From contig WAEK01000002.1 of the NCBI GenBank assembly GCA_011634665.1, positions 2,994,501-3,058,500 of the forward strand: a stretch of DNA of 64,000 nucleotides, written 5' to 3'. Positions 49,697-63,611 of the stretch are shown in pieces. Position numbers and translations under genes: made by a program. Below the pieces are notes generated by a model. The model made no database searches and was not told the DNA's origin. It worked only from the letters and a program-made list of their open reading frames with translations. Source of the DNA: Mortierella sp. BCC40632 (Eukaryota > Mortierellomycota > Mortierellomycetes > Mortierellales > Mortierellaceae). Position 1 is the stretch's first letter. Each line of letters starts with the position of its first letter.

Positions 49697-51222
49697 TCAT
49701 GGCATGGTATCCATCGACATGGAACTGGGATGGTGCTGTCTCCGCTCTTGCTGTGCAACCGCTGTCGACTCTGAAAGGGAAACCTCGGCAAACCTACTCT
49801 CAATTAACCTTGTATTCTGGCTCTCATCTACAGCCTTTCGACTCTTCCCGCCAGAGCTGCTCTTCTTGGATCGGATGGGGACATGATAGCCTTCGACGAC
49901 ATCATGACGATATTCTTTCACCCTGCTCTCGAAATGCCCATTGTCGTCATTGTCATCGTCCTCGTCCTCGTCCTCATCCTCGCTTCCCTCCATAGCCTCT
50001 TCCATCTCTTCATCTAGGTCATCTAAATCCTGGGGTTCTCTAGGTGTTACATCCGAGGTATCATGCTCGACAATTTTGATGTGTGATGGTGTTACTGGAA
50101 CCGATGCCAAGAGCGATTTTACAAAGTCTCCCCTTAGGTCGTCCTCCTGTCCTGGAAGCTGTTCTGATCCTTGGGAGATAGTGTCTGCTTGTTCGTACGG
50201 GACGGAGAAGGCGGGTGTACGATCCGACTCAGTCGTTGTCTTGGGTCTGCTCTTCAGTTTTTGGAAGTCGCTGTAAGTACAAGAAAAAAAAATGCCACGC
50301 CGTGAATATTTGGTTAAGGACACACGAGATTTGAGCAGACAATTCAGGCAAATTCACAAATGAGTAATGTCCATTTCATACCTAAGCTCCATTCCTAGAG
50401 GAACAATCGTCACTCGGGTCTGTTTGAGGTGATCAGTGTCGTTGTTCATCAAATAGATTGGCTCCTCTGTCAACTGGGAATCAAACCATCGAGAGGCCGC
50501 AAGACAGGTAGAAGAGCAGTACTGCTTCAGAACAGAAATATCGTAGACTCTTCTTTCTCTCAGGGAAATCCTATACGTCCCTTTCATATCCTATTGAATG
50601 TGGACGTCGTTTGACTGTATCGTTAGTGGGTAGATATGAAAGTATGGGCACCCTCGTTGTTCTGATCAGGTCTAGAGAAAGAGTAAAGCTCGTCTCAAAA
50701 GCAGACCTACTCGTGGTGGTTGTGGACAAAGTGGGTACCCACAAAGTTTTCCAATGTTGCGCTCCTCAATGACCTCACGGTAATGGGATTGTTTGATGCG
50801 ATTCGCCTATGCAACAAATAAGAATATTGAGCCCTGTCAGGTCAGTATACATCTATGTCAAGGGGAAAAGTCGAACAGACGCTATAATGGTGTGCCAGAA
50901 CAAGGCATAACTGTCTTATTCATCTTACCGCCTCACCCAGGACTTGCTCCGATACCGGATCGCAAAGAATCTCTTGCCACTCGAGTACCATTCTCTCAAA
51001 CTGTCGGCGGAGCTCCATGTTTTGTTGGATAAGCTGTTGTTTCTTATTTAACGTTGGCGTATCTCTGTCATTCGTGTTGTCTTTATTTGACCCAGAGGCT
51101 GATGATGACGCAGAGGACGCCAAGTTTCCAGAGGTCGATGGTGGAGGTGGAAGATATTGCTCCACTAGTGGCGACTTGTGGACGACAATGTCGTCCTTCA
51201 TGGTAGGGGTTCTACGCGCCAT
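49697..51222 (-). CDS. RPAP2/Rtr1 RNA polymerase II CTD phosphatase
   Basis: Predicted atypical zinc phosphatase that removes Ser5 phosphate from the Rpb1 C-terminal domain and helps import RNA polymerase II. Exons 51222-50929, 50806-50711, 50590-50382 and 50270-49697 join in phase to about 390 residues. The Rtr1 domain spans about residues 65-200: QHVL-free lead helix MVLEWQEILCDPVSEQVL, then HYREVIEERNIGKLCGYPLC, YRISLRERRVYDISVLKQYCSSTC and ASRWFDSQLTEEPIYL. The zinc ligands are CGYPLC and YCSSTC. An acidic stretch (GSEDEDEDEDDDNDD) near 310 and a Ser-rich basic tail (RSKKSSSGGKSRK) follow. The first 55 residues are low-complexity. A 66-nt poly(A) tract begins 235 bp upstream of the start (poly(T) on the gene's strand). 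Confidence 0.9.
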
Positions 51223-51456
51223 TCCTGATGAAAAAAAAGAAGTTTCTCTTTCTGATTACAAGGCGGCTCAAGGGTCCTCTCTCTTGACTTTTTACTATGG
51301 AACGGACCGAGTATGGTGTCTGTGTTGTTTGCTGATCACTTGCTTGGATGGAGAAAGTAATGAATGCAAACTGCTGAGCAATGGATTCTCCCTTCCTCTC
51401 TTCTTCTCCAGCGGTCACGTGTACCCTTGTCCACTTAAACTCCTTCACTACTCGCT

Positions 51457-51527
<71 letters not shown>

Positions 51528-52538
51528 CGACTGTTGAATGGTCTTGGTACAAAAAAAAAAAGGTGCTTTGGTTAACTCATGTATGACATGTGCTGGGTTT
51601 ATGGGGTCTGTATACAAGTTGAATACACGATAGCACTAGGATTACCAAGAGTTATGACAATGTTGCTACTTGTGGTGTTCTCAGTGACAGACTGGCGGAG
51701 ATCAACTTTCCGCCCCGCCCAAGGAGAGTCCTTATGTTCCAACCCATCCCCAAGCCATCCGCCACCCTCCCTCCAAAATTTGACTTTTTCTAAGTAAAAT
51801 CAATGGGTATCAGATAGCCAATCAGCGTTCACCTAACGCATAGTCAAAGGTGAAGGTACTATTCCAGCAGTTGTCTCTAAGTGAAGTACCCTTGGGAGTG
51901 GATTTTAGATGTTGAGTCCTAAAGAGATATTGTGTGAGATGATTTTTTTACACCCGTCTATGTAAATTTTTCAGGTGGAGAGAAAAGTATGGATCTCCCT
52001 GGACAAAAACTGGGGTTGAGGGACACGTCTAGCAAAAATAGTCTATTGACTAGAAATCAAAAGTGCACTTTTTTGTTCAATCAATTATTGATATTCAGAA
52101 CTTCTCTTTTTCTTCATACTTCATTAACAAAAGTATTAGAGTAGAGTCTAGAGAACTCATAAATACCATTATCTCTGAGATTGCTTAGCTGGTTGAGGAG
52201 AAAATGCGATTTGAAGCCGGTGATGGACGTCAAAAATCCTTACAAGTCAAGATACTACCATAGAGTAGCTGCTGTTTCGCCCAAAATTGCCTACTTACTC
52301 GCCCCGGACATTAGCTAGACGCATTTTCTATCCTTCCAGTTAATAACTCGTGCCTTTAGATAGGAATTGGCCAAGATCTGGGGGACTGAATAAAGAAAAA
52401 ATGATGTCAATCATCATTCTTTAAAGTCGCCTAAGAAAGGTATTGGGACTTCTTAGGCTGAGTTAGCGTTAAGAGACGAGGGAACAGAGGGTTTGAGATG
52501 CAGTCGCTCCTACGCAGACGTTTATTGATTACAGTAAT
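51223..52538. other. Intergenic with long poly(A) tract
   Basis: 1.3 kb between two minus-strand genes. It holds the 66-A run at 51458-51523, an A11 run near 51551 and AT-rich sequence. Near 52431-52462 there is a short inverted repeat (CCTAAGAAAG...CTTCTTAGG). I looked here for a terminal inverted repeat of the adjacent Mutator-like element and found none convincing. Confidence 0.5.
51458..51523. repeat. 66-nt uninterrupted poly(A)
   Basis: The longest homopolymer in the window, all A on the plus strand. Such a length is unstable in replication and hard to sequence, so its exact size should be treated with caution. Confidence 0.97.
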
Positions 52539-55485
52539 CTAGTATTTCTGTCGCTGCCTCTTGAACTTCAGCTGAGTATGCTCTTCGACTAAGCGGACCA
52601 GTCTTGCTAGAGTCTCATCTATCGCTTCTTCACCTGCCTGGGGAACATCTTTATCTAGGAGGGGCAAAAGGGTGCCAAGACGCTGGAAATTGATGGATCG
52701 AGAATTTGACCTAGGCTCCGGCTCTGGATCGTTGATATGGTCCATATACTCCAGGTAATCGTTATGAGCTGCATCCAACAATGAGCGTTTGTTGTCCGGC
52801 CTGTCAACTTGATCTTGAGAATAAATGTCATCGCATCGTAACTGTAGCTCTGGTATTTGAATCATGACGAGGGCTATATGCTTGCAGGAACTGGCATTCA
52901 TACGGAAATATGGACATGTACAGCTGATGATCTCGCCAAACGCCAGTCTACTAAAAATCGATCTGAATGTCATAAGTCGTCCCTTCTGCCGTAAAAGACT
53001 CCACTCGAAGCAATGTATCATTGATCTGCGTCATTGGTTCACCAACAAATCCATAAGACTCTCTTGTTTGAATGTGTTTTTCGGCCACAATTCTGAAGCG
53101 CGCCTCAATCTTCTGCGCAGGGTTCATGCGACCTGATTTCATGATACCACGGATACACTTTTGCTGAAAGTGGGGGACAGCCATGAAAGCCAGGATGTAA
53201 ATGACGGTGTCTGGGCGCCGCTGATGCCGATCTCGGAAGAAATGTCGCTTGAGGATGTTGTGCCAGGACTCAATAAAGTTGTTTGTGTCTATGGACGAGT
53301 ACGAAACTTCCTGTCGATAGCATAGCATCCAAGGGCTCTGAATCCGGGCGACATCCTCATCTTGCTCTGATCCAAAAATATCGCTTGTTCAGGTAGTGTA
53401 TTAGATCGGTCTGTTCTTTTCCATTTTTCTCGGTGACTCTTGAATACGCAACATGGCTTTTGAGTGAGTAGGCTCTCTCTGGATCATGCGAAGCTCGGCA
53501 ACCACCTATCACAGAGCAAGGTATGTTAGTGGCCAATAGCACTAGGAAAGTACCAAAAGGCATCTTAGCGACGCCTACCTCATCCCTCAGAGCTTTTCTC
53601 TGCTCCACAGGAAGGTGGGAAATGCCACTCAAACGAGTTCTAGCCTCGCGTTCCCAAATACGATACACATGCCAAGCGCAGAAGAAAATGGGGACGTGAT
53701 TTTCTGCGAAAGCCGTCTTGATTGCCAGAATCTCAACGTTGCCTTGATCCGTTATCACAGCGTTCGGCTTGTATGTGTACAAGCTGCCAGGCGAGGAAAA
53801 GATTTCAGTCATCTTGCTTCGAAGGGCCCTTAGCCATCCAACGAGGGTAGAGTTCTCTGTTGTCTTTGTCAAGAGGAATGCCACTGGAACCCCGAATCCT
53901 GTACTCGTATTCTTGACGACGAGGGTGAAAAGATTGGTCTTTTGCCTATGCACACAGAAGTACCGCATATAAGTGCTCTGGCTCAAGAAGGAGAGCTAGC
54001 TGACAGTCAAAAAGAATCGCACGTATGCACAGTACCCGAAAATGTCATGAGTCCCATCAAAGCAGATGGTTCTTCCATGCGCCTTCAACTGTGTCATTTG
54101 CCACATTGTGGCGAACCCAAAAAAAGGCCACTGGTTCGGTCCTCCTTGTCGTAGTAGGTGAACCCGCCGTCATGCTCAAGCTCCTCCATCCACTTCATTG
54201 ATGATAGCACGGGGTCTTTGTCTTTCCTCATCTTTTTGGCCATTACGGAATGCCAGATGTTGTAGACATCGTCGTATGTAATAAAAGTCGTCGCGAGAGA
54301 AGCGGTCTTTTGCTCGCATGACCTGCATAAACTTGTCATGCTCCATTGTGAGTTGATTCATCACCATAGAGATTGTTGAGCCCCCAGAATAAGCTTCCTA
54401 ATAGTCTCCTTGATAGCAGCAGACTTTTGGCGAGTTCCCAGGCCAGTAAAGCTTCCCACGTCGTGATTATGGCCGAAACGATAGGCAATCTGGCATACAG
54501 TTTGACTTGTCCCATCTGTTCCAGGTACCTTTTGAGTAATGACCCGAATTTTTGATTGACATCCTTTCCTAATGCTCTGTTTGCGGACTCTAGGCTTCCC
54601 AGACTTTCCTCCGAGCTTCCTGCCTTTGATGACTCGCTTTTTGGCCGGCACACTGGCATTGCAGGTACGACCGCGTGTCTCCTTTCTTTCTCCTCACTGA
54701 CATACTTGTAAGCACTCTTCACCTGGACAAAGTTGGTAGATATCTCGGCCTGATGTTGTTGTAGCCATTCCCCGTACTTGTCGGCGGCTATCGTGAAGTG
54801 AGCTACCTTGTCTGTAACATGAAGTCCTTCTTGTTGAATGAAATCATCCTTTAACAATTTTTCCTGAATCTTCTTTAGCGCAAACTCGTGCAAGTCTTCA
54901 GATATTTGTTTTGCATTCGCTGAAGAATTAGCGGAAGCAGTTGTTTTTATTAGGTCTTTTCAGTGTACGGTCGTATTGAAACGAGGGGCCAAGGTAGTCG
55001 AGTATTACGCTTACTCACCTCAATCGGCGTCCCTTCTGCCATAGCTATCTTGGGCGCAATGTCGAAGATGGAATCAATCGAGCCTGTATCAGCCTCGACC
55101 TCACATATTTCATCTTCAGCGGGATCGGCCTCGCGTTCCTCAGAACTGCCCATGTCTTTTTCTTCCGGACTAATGCTACATTCATCGGCAGGGTCAGGGC
55201 TTTCGGTGCTATTAGAATCATCATGAAAGTCTAGACTTGATTCGCTCTCGAAAAGGGCGGCCTAAAGGGGGAGAGAAATATGGATTACCAGACCGATGAA
55301 GGTGTATCATCCTCTTCATTCAATCCAAGGCAAAGGCAAGGGAGGCTTACCAGCTTCCGCAGACTACTAACGACAAGCATCTCGATCTCAGCAGCTTCCT
55401 TTTCGTTGTTTATTCGAACAGTGTCTTCAATGGTGTGGGGCATTGTCTCGGCTGGCAGCTCGCTTTGGATGCGAGACTTGACCAT
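52539..55485 (-). pseudogene. Mutator-like (MULE) transposase, frame-damaged
   Basis: Transposase of the MULE superfamily (DDE catalysis, cut-and-paste). It starts plausibly at MVKSRIQSELPAETMPHTIE (55485), then an acidic exon (55269 to about 55024). A FAR1/WRKY-GCM1-like DNA-binding region lies at 54640-54380 (RKQSIRKGCQSKIRV, RFGHNHDVGSF). The DDE core has ICFDGTHDIFG joined by an intron (about 54040-53943) to QKTNLFTLVVKNTSTGFGVP, then NAVITDQGNVE, FFCAWHVYRIW and NNFIESWHNILKRHF. A SWIM zinc finger (CTCPYF...CKHI) lies near 52900. Catalytic Asp, Asp and Glu candidates are all present. The family reading changes frame at an A7 run (54119-54125) and A5 runs (53374-53378, 52953-52957), and again around 54290-54370, so the copy looks inactive unless these are sequence errors. 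No terminal inverted repeats or target duplication were found. Confidence 0.75.
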
Positions 55486-55852
55486 TCTTATGGGACGCGA
55501 GGGAAGTGATGGAAGGAGTGATTGTGAGTATGGGTGGGCGATGGACTTTTGTCCTTGAAGTGACGTAACAGAATTTAAAAAATGCCGACCTTGTGGGGTT
55601 GGAACATAAGGACACTCCCGCCCAAGTGTGACCGCTTGTTTACCTCTTGGTTTCATATAAAAATGGCTGCCATCCGGCAAGAATGTGATTCTTTTCTTGG
55701 TAACAACTCCACATTGTTCATTTCAGTCATCTTGATTGATCTTATCCCTCTCCCCCTTTCCTCAGTAATTCCTTATCCCCCCATTCCTCCTCAGGGACCT
55801 GAACGATAGTCAGCGACAAGAAGAAGACAGCAAACAGCAAAAATAGAGTATC
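55486..55852. promoter_or_regulatory. Short divergent region between MULE transposase and ADSS
   Basis: 367 bp upstream of the adenylosuccinate synthetase start. It has an ATATAAAA string at 55657-55664 and a C/T-rich block (CCCTCTCCCCC...CCCCCCATTCC) at 55745-55795 close to the ATG. If the transposase start is right, the element sits almost inside this promoter. Confidence 0.45.
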
Positions 55853-58203
<2,351 letters not shown>

Positions 58204-59470
58204 AGACCATGAAGAAGCAACGGAAACTCTCTGTTTCTATAGCTCATGCGAGTGTCATGAATGCGGAATTAGTAGAACTGGTTCTTTCAGTTCAGCTGAA
58301 GGGAGACCTAGGATAAGAGAGAGATATAGATCTAGAAGACGAAATGATGAGGCGAGAAATGGATTAAACTGCATACCTTTTTGTAACTGAATCCAGACCT
58401 AGCCTTTTGGATCCAACTAGGGAGTTTCTCAACCAGAAAAAAGGCAAAAGGCCAAGGGAAAAAAAAGTAAGATGTTTTACCGTCATCTTACGCAATAAGA
58501 GGAGCCAGCGCAACACGTTGTTCCGAATCGAGGTGCTGCCGGGAGCACGTTCCTCCTGCAATCGAGTGGCTGGACTGTCCATTAAACAACCAACGGAGCG
58601 AAGGATAGGGGAAAAAGGAAAAAACAAATGCGCTGGACCTGCTATTGAGCATTAAGACCGGGTGGTGGGTTGCAGAACAAGGTGTGGCTGGACGAATGGG
58701 CAAGGTCAGATGCAGAACGAGGTTTTGGGAAGACAGCATGAGACACAGCCAAGGCGTCGCCCCAACTTTCTCACGGTACATTTACATGAACTCAAAGCAC
58801 TGATGGACTTTGAGGAGCAAAAGAAAGTTGAAAGAACGTGACCTGGGATAGACAGGGGTGCTCAGTCAGAGGCCTCAGGAAAGAGCCTTTTTGGGGATTT
58901 TTTTGGTTGCGGGCGATGGCTGACCAAATCCTCTGGGTTGTCTCTGATCCACTGGATAGCCTCGCCGTCTTGACAGTGTTTACAAGACCCTGGGGAAGGT
59001 AGGGGAGAAAGAGGAAAGGAAGGGGGGAGGGGAAGTGGTGATCCAAGTCAGCGGTGTCAGCTCCTGGCCTCTTGGGTTTAATGCTTAATGGCCGTTCTAC
59101 GATAACAACAAGAAGAAGAAAAAAAGGGTCTCGGTGGGAATGTTATCGGTGTGGACGCTGCAAGATACGTAGACAGCCCATCAGATACGTGTGCCTCCGG
59201 TTCCAGCTACGACTGTGTGCTAGGCCGGCTGCCGGGCTGTGTGCTCATGTGTATCTGCATCGCCCTATTTTTGAGCGTGCAATCGGCCACACTAAGCATG
59301 TGTTCTTGGTATTGCAGCGTCAGACTGACAACAACAGGGTCTCAAAAGCTGCTACCCTCCTCTTTGAGGGAATCAAGAATACCCTGGAAATCATTAGCCT
59401 GGCGCCAGCTATTTTGACCCACCCGGATGATAGGATGACCGATCACAGCGAAGACAGGGGGAGAGGGGAG

Positions 59471-59515
<45 letters not shown>

Positions 59516-59876
59516 AGAGAGAGAGAGAGAGAGGTAGAGACAGGGAGAGAAGAAGGGAGAAAGAGATGGGGGAAAGATGGGGCCGAGCGGCACCGGATGC
59601 GTGATGATGACTCGGCCAAGCGGTTTATCGGGGCGGGCGGGGTAAACAGGCCAGACGACGAATCACAAGAGGGGGCTCTGGACGGACAGCGATTAGTCAT
59701 TCCGTCGGGCAATTCGCCCATATGCCTCACACACTCACATTTTCTTCTCGCTCTCTTCTCCAGCTCTCCAGTTGTTGTACTCATCCTCAGTCCCGTATCG
59801 CGTATCGAATCAGATGCATCGAGTCTATTCTTACTTGCTCAATTGACCCCTTCGCTGTCGCCATCGGCCCGCTGCA
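58204..59876. other. 1.7 kb intergenic
   Basis: Between ADSS and the Ecl1-like gene. It contains the ADSS 3' flank, GA-rich DNA and a (GA)n run at 59479-59550. One forward frame (59054-59881, 275 codons) is open, but its second half is the GA repeat and the first half shows no family features, so it is not called a gene. Confidence 0.5.
59479..59550. repeat. (GA)n microsatellite with interruptions
   Basis: GAGAGA runs broken by GGGAGGGA and GGTAGAGACA. Intergenic. Confidence 0.95.
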
Positions 59877-59884
59877 TATAAAAG
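59877..59884 (+). promoter_or_regulatory. TATA box of the Ecl1-like gene
   Basis: TATAAAAG, followed by a pyrimidine-rich stretch (CTCTCTTTTTTCTCC) at 59908-59940 typical of fungal start sites. It lies 412 bp before the main ATG, implying a long leader. Confidence 0.65.
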
Positions 59885-59994
59885 CAGACGCTCGCACGCA
59901 CAAACCACTCTCTTTTTTCTCCTCACCCTTCCCCTTCTCTCTCAATACACATCAAGCACAGACTCTCCTCAACTCCCCGCACCCCACTACATCT

Positions 59995-60078
59995 ATGATT
60001 ACTCCCAGCCGTACCCGCTCCACAGCACCTGCACCAGCCCTCGTCTCAACCACGACCTTTGTCACCACCGGCAGCTAA
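59995..60078 (+). promoter_or_regulatory. Upstream ORF in the leader of the Ecl1-like gene
   Basis: ATG to TAA, 27 codons (MITPSRTRSTAPAPALVSTT...). It lies between the TATA box and the main start at 60289, so ribosomes scanning the leader should meet it first. Ser/Thr/Ala/Pro-rich peptide with no known family. The inference of translational control depends on the transcript starting near 59910. Confidence 0.5.
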
Positions 60079-60288
60079 ATAGCTTTCTACAACCTATACT
60101 CTATTGAATCCTATCATTCTATTCTGCGCTTCGATCGCATCCACTCGCACCTTCAACTGCCCCAACTTCTCTCAAGGCCTGTCCCTCCGCGCCGCTCTCT
60201 CTTTTCTTTTTCTCTACAAGCAGCAAGTCTTATCTTTCGTCCAAGTCTCTTAACAACAACAAAAAAAAAGAAAAAAAAAAAGTCTGCA

Positions 60289-60959
60289 ATGGATTTGAAC
60301 TGGTGCCCCGTTTGCGAACAGCACATTCCCCTTGCTTGGGAGGTAAGGAACCAGGTCTGGGTGTTGATCCCGATCACTCTCTTTTGCGCAGCGGTCTATG
60401 AGTGACCAACAAGATCATTGGATCTAACAAACCTTTTCTTCTTTCGTCTCTTCTTTGACCTAAATAGTCGAGCCTCTATTGCTCTGAGCGATGCAAGAAA
60501 GCCGATGCCATGTCCTCGGCCCAGTCCTCGACTCTTGGTGGAGGAGCTTTCCCCAGCTTCGACTTTGGGCCTCTTGGTAGCAACAAGAAGAGGAACAGCT
60601 CTGTGGCCTACACCTCACCCTTGTCCTCGCCTTCGTTGTCGGGTCTTCATTACCCTTCGAGCGGTATCAACAACAACAACAACAACAATGTCAGCGGCCA
60701 TCACTACGCTCCCTCGGCCACATACCCATCCCCTCCTACGTCGCCTTTGACTATGTACCTTGACCACAAGACCACTTCTGGTAGAATGTCACCTCCACTC
60801 TTTTCCTTGGGTCTGCCTGCCGCCTCTCCTTCGACGACCGAGATGACGGCGACGACGGTCGGCGGTGTTGTCAATGGCGGCTACAACCATACCCTCCGCC
60901 GCATGTCGAATGCCAGTCAGCACTCGACCTCCTCCAAGAAGGGAGGATTCTTTTGGTAG
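60289..60959 (+). CDS. Ecl1-type lifespan regulatory factor (short zinc-binding protein)
   Basis: Exons 60289-60342 and 60468-60959 join in phase to 181 residues. The first 33 residues, MDLNWCPVCEQHIPLAWE joined to SSLYCSERCKKADA, give the CxxC...CxxxC signature of the Ecl1/Ecl2/Ecl3 family (fission yeast extenders of chronological lifespan, nutrient- and zinc-responsive). The rest is Ser/Asn/Pro/Gly-rich with a polyasparagine run (INNNNNNNV) and a basic C-terminus (LRRMSNASQHSTSSKKGGFFW); length is greater than the about 80-residue yeast proteins. The intron separates the two Cys pairs. The leader is long, with an uORF and TATA box. Role is inferred from the family. Confidence 0.75.
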
Positions 60960-62033
60960 ATTGAACATGAATCTGTAACCGTCCGCTTCTCCTCCTCCTC
61001 AATCGGAGCCATAAATAAACCATTTTTTTGTATCAGAATCTCCTCCTTCGCCTCCCCTGAGTGCAAATCGTGGGATGGAAATTGTTCTTGTTTCTTGAGT
61101 CTGGAGGGCATCTATTTGCTGTGTGAATTTTGTAGGGGTGAATGTGTATGTGTGGTTTGTGATTTGTCCAAAGAAACGCATCTCTCTTTTTTTTTTTTTT
61201 TGCTCTTTTCTGGTTAAACCATGCAGGGCAGGGTATGCAGCCAAGTGTAAAGAGCTGGTCAGTGCTGCGGCAGTGGCGACTATTGAGCCTGCATGATGGA
61301 AAAGAGGACTGAGGCAAAAAGTGTCCTATAAGACTTTACTCAACTGATCTGTCGTTCGCCAAAGCAGAAGGACTTTCTCTGTGAAGCGACTGGGGTCTAA
61401 ATCAGTTTTTTAAAAAAAAAAAAAATGGCGCGGCTCAAGGAAATCAGGAACGGCAAAAAAAGAAAAAAAGAAAAAAAGAAAAAAAATGCCTCGTTCGCGG
61501 ATAAAAGTGGCAGCTGAGGACATGGAGTATTGGCAAAAGTCAACGATGCAAAAAAAGAGGAGGAGGGAGGAGGAGAAGAAGAAATTATAGGTATCAGAAC
61601 GGATATCTGGAGGGCGCAAGAAAAGACAAGTGGATCACACCATGCTATGCGAATCCCCGCACATTCCTTTGGCGCCATGGAAGAGGAGTACGAAAGGCTA
61701 AAAAAGACGAGGACGACAGAAGATTGATACAGTAGAATTCAGCAAAAGACGCAAAGACGAAAGTGCAGTAGGAACAGTTGAAGAAGAAGAAAAAAATCCA
61801 AAAAGGACAGGTCCCCTGTGAACGATTGGTCGTCGAGGTTCTGGTTACAAGGGCAGCATTCGCGAATACCATTCGTCTAACTTCGGTGATCGTAGGACAG
61901 AGGCTTGTGTCCTTTTTTGTTCGTCCTCGTTCTCTGTCCTTCTCCTTCCCTTTTCTTTTTTCTCTTTCTCTTTCTCTCTCTCTTCACTCCTCTCTTTTCC
62001 CCACCCTTTCCTCTCTGTCCCTTATCTTTTACC
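60960..62033. other. Intergenic, Ecl1-like to RRM gene
   Basis: About 1.1 kb. It has A/T runs (A13 near 61412; several AAAAAAG repeats at 61456-61490), then a CT-rich stretch (61930-62020) immediately before the RRM gene's first exon, probably its core promoter. No supported coding frame. Confidence 0.5.
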
Positions 62034-63258
62034 ATGTAAGTTTTTGGTTTTTGTCCCTTGCTGCGGCTGTGGTCGCCGGGGGTCTTCTTTTCTGCACTTT
62101 TACTTTTTTCTATTCCCCTATTGGATGGCGTCAGTGATGCGGCACTGTTGCATCCACAGTTCATCATGGTCATCATGGTGTACTCCCATCACTTTTCATC
62201 TGGCTGGCGTGTCGCTTTTGACCTGCGCCACTGAAAACTTCGCCACTAGTGAAGTGAGCAAAAAGAGTGACGCGAGTTGAGAGAGAGAGAAAAGAAATAA
62301 AGGCAAAAAAAAGAGAAAGAGAGAAAGGAGAGGCAGATAAAAACAAATAGGTGAAGGAAAGAGAAAAGTAACACTGTCGTGCAAGAACAAAAAAAAAAAA
62401 AAAAAAAAAAGGTCGCGAGTCCCTTTCTTGTAGTGTCCTGTTCTTCCTTCCAGACTCGGTTGTCCAGATACGGAGGACCTCACTCAGAGAGGCGCAGCGA
62501 CGTGTGGCCAGGGGGAGAGGAGCGAGAAAGAGAGGCTGGGACGGGCGACCAAGCCACACTACCTGGTAGCGAGCATCTCCTCCTTTTAGACTTTTTTTTT
62601 TTTTTTTTGCATAAGGAAGGATCCGATCTGTTCATACACGCTTTATTGACCACCATCGCCTATCTTACCTCTATCTACCACCACAGGTCCAGCAAGTTGT
62701 TCATCGGCGGATTGTCCTGGGGCACCGACGACAACACCCTTCGTAGCAAATTCGAAGAGTTCGGTGTTGTTGAGGATGCCATCGTCATCCGGGATCGCGA
62801 AACTGGTAAAGGCGAAAAAAAAAAAAAAAAGTTCTCTTCTCTCTAAATGGGCTTTCCCTCGACCGATTCACTTACCGCTCACTTCGTCTCCCTGAACTTT
62901 TCTTAGGACGCTCGCGTGGCTTTGGCTTCGTCACCTACAGCACCTTGGCTGAGGCTGAGGCCGCGATCCAAGCCATGAACGACAGTGAGTTTGAAGGCCG
63001 GAATATCAAGGTCGACCTTGCTGCCGACCGTGGTAGCTCCGGTCCTCCTCGCAACAACAACTTCCGCCCTCGTGGAGGTTATGGTGGCAACAACGGCAAC
63101 AACAACGGTGGTGGAGGTAATGTAAACTCTAGAAAGACTTGGAACATTTGTCAACTTGGTGCGTTATTTGTATTAACTCCCCTTTTTTATCCCTACCTGC
63201 CACTATGATAGGATACCGCCAGCCTGGTCGCTCTGAGGGCGACTGGGTCCGTGCTTAA
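62034..63258 (+). CDS. Glycine-rich RNA-binding protein (single RRM), start codon split by intron
   Basis: Small RRM protein of the GRP/CIRBP type, thought to bind and chaperone RNA in stress or cold. Exons 62034-62035, 62687-62805, 62907-63116 and 63212-63258; total 125 residues. The only start compatible with the RRM is A-T at the end of exon 1 (ACCAT|GTAAGT) joined to G at the start of exon 2 (CCACAG|GTCCAGC), giving [19 protein letters not shown]2 is LFIGGL and RNP1 is RGFGFVTY; the RRM ends near [10 protein letters not shown]. The tail is NNN/GG-rich ([15 protein letters not shown]) and ends [15 protein letters not shown]. Intron 1 is long for this window (651 bp) and carries poly(A) and poly(T) runs. 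In-frame sequence directly before exon 2 lacks an ATG, so the split start is the best model, though a non-spliced alternative start cannot be excluded. Confidence 0.88.
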
Positions 63259-63579
63259 AGCCGAGTTATGAACGACCAGCCATCAAGCAAGCAAGCGTTC
63301 TTGGCCTTCTTCCCAACAAGATCTTAGCGATGGAGACCTTTCTTTTTTTCATCCCTCTCCAACCTTCTTCGCTATGACAAGTAGAGATTATCGCCCCATA
63401 TGTCGCTTTGTATTTGTACGCTTTCGTCCTTAGAACCCCTCCCCAAACCAGTCAGCCCAATGCCTTTCCAAATCCCTATTTCGGGGCCTTTGCTCTTCTC
63501 TTTCGATACTGATTCGCATTTCGATGCGATCGGGCTGTACTATTTTTTTCTTTATAAAATGCGAACAAAAAGTTTTTTT

Positions 63580-63611
<32 letters not shown>

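Noticed and set aside
59054..59881. 275-codon forward ORF
   Set aside because: About a third is the GA microsatellite and the remainder has no family character; it ends at the TATA box of the next gene.
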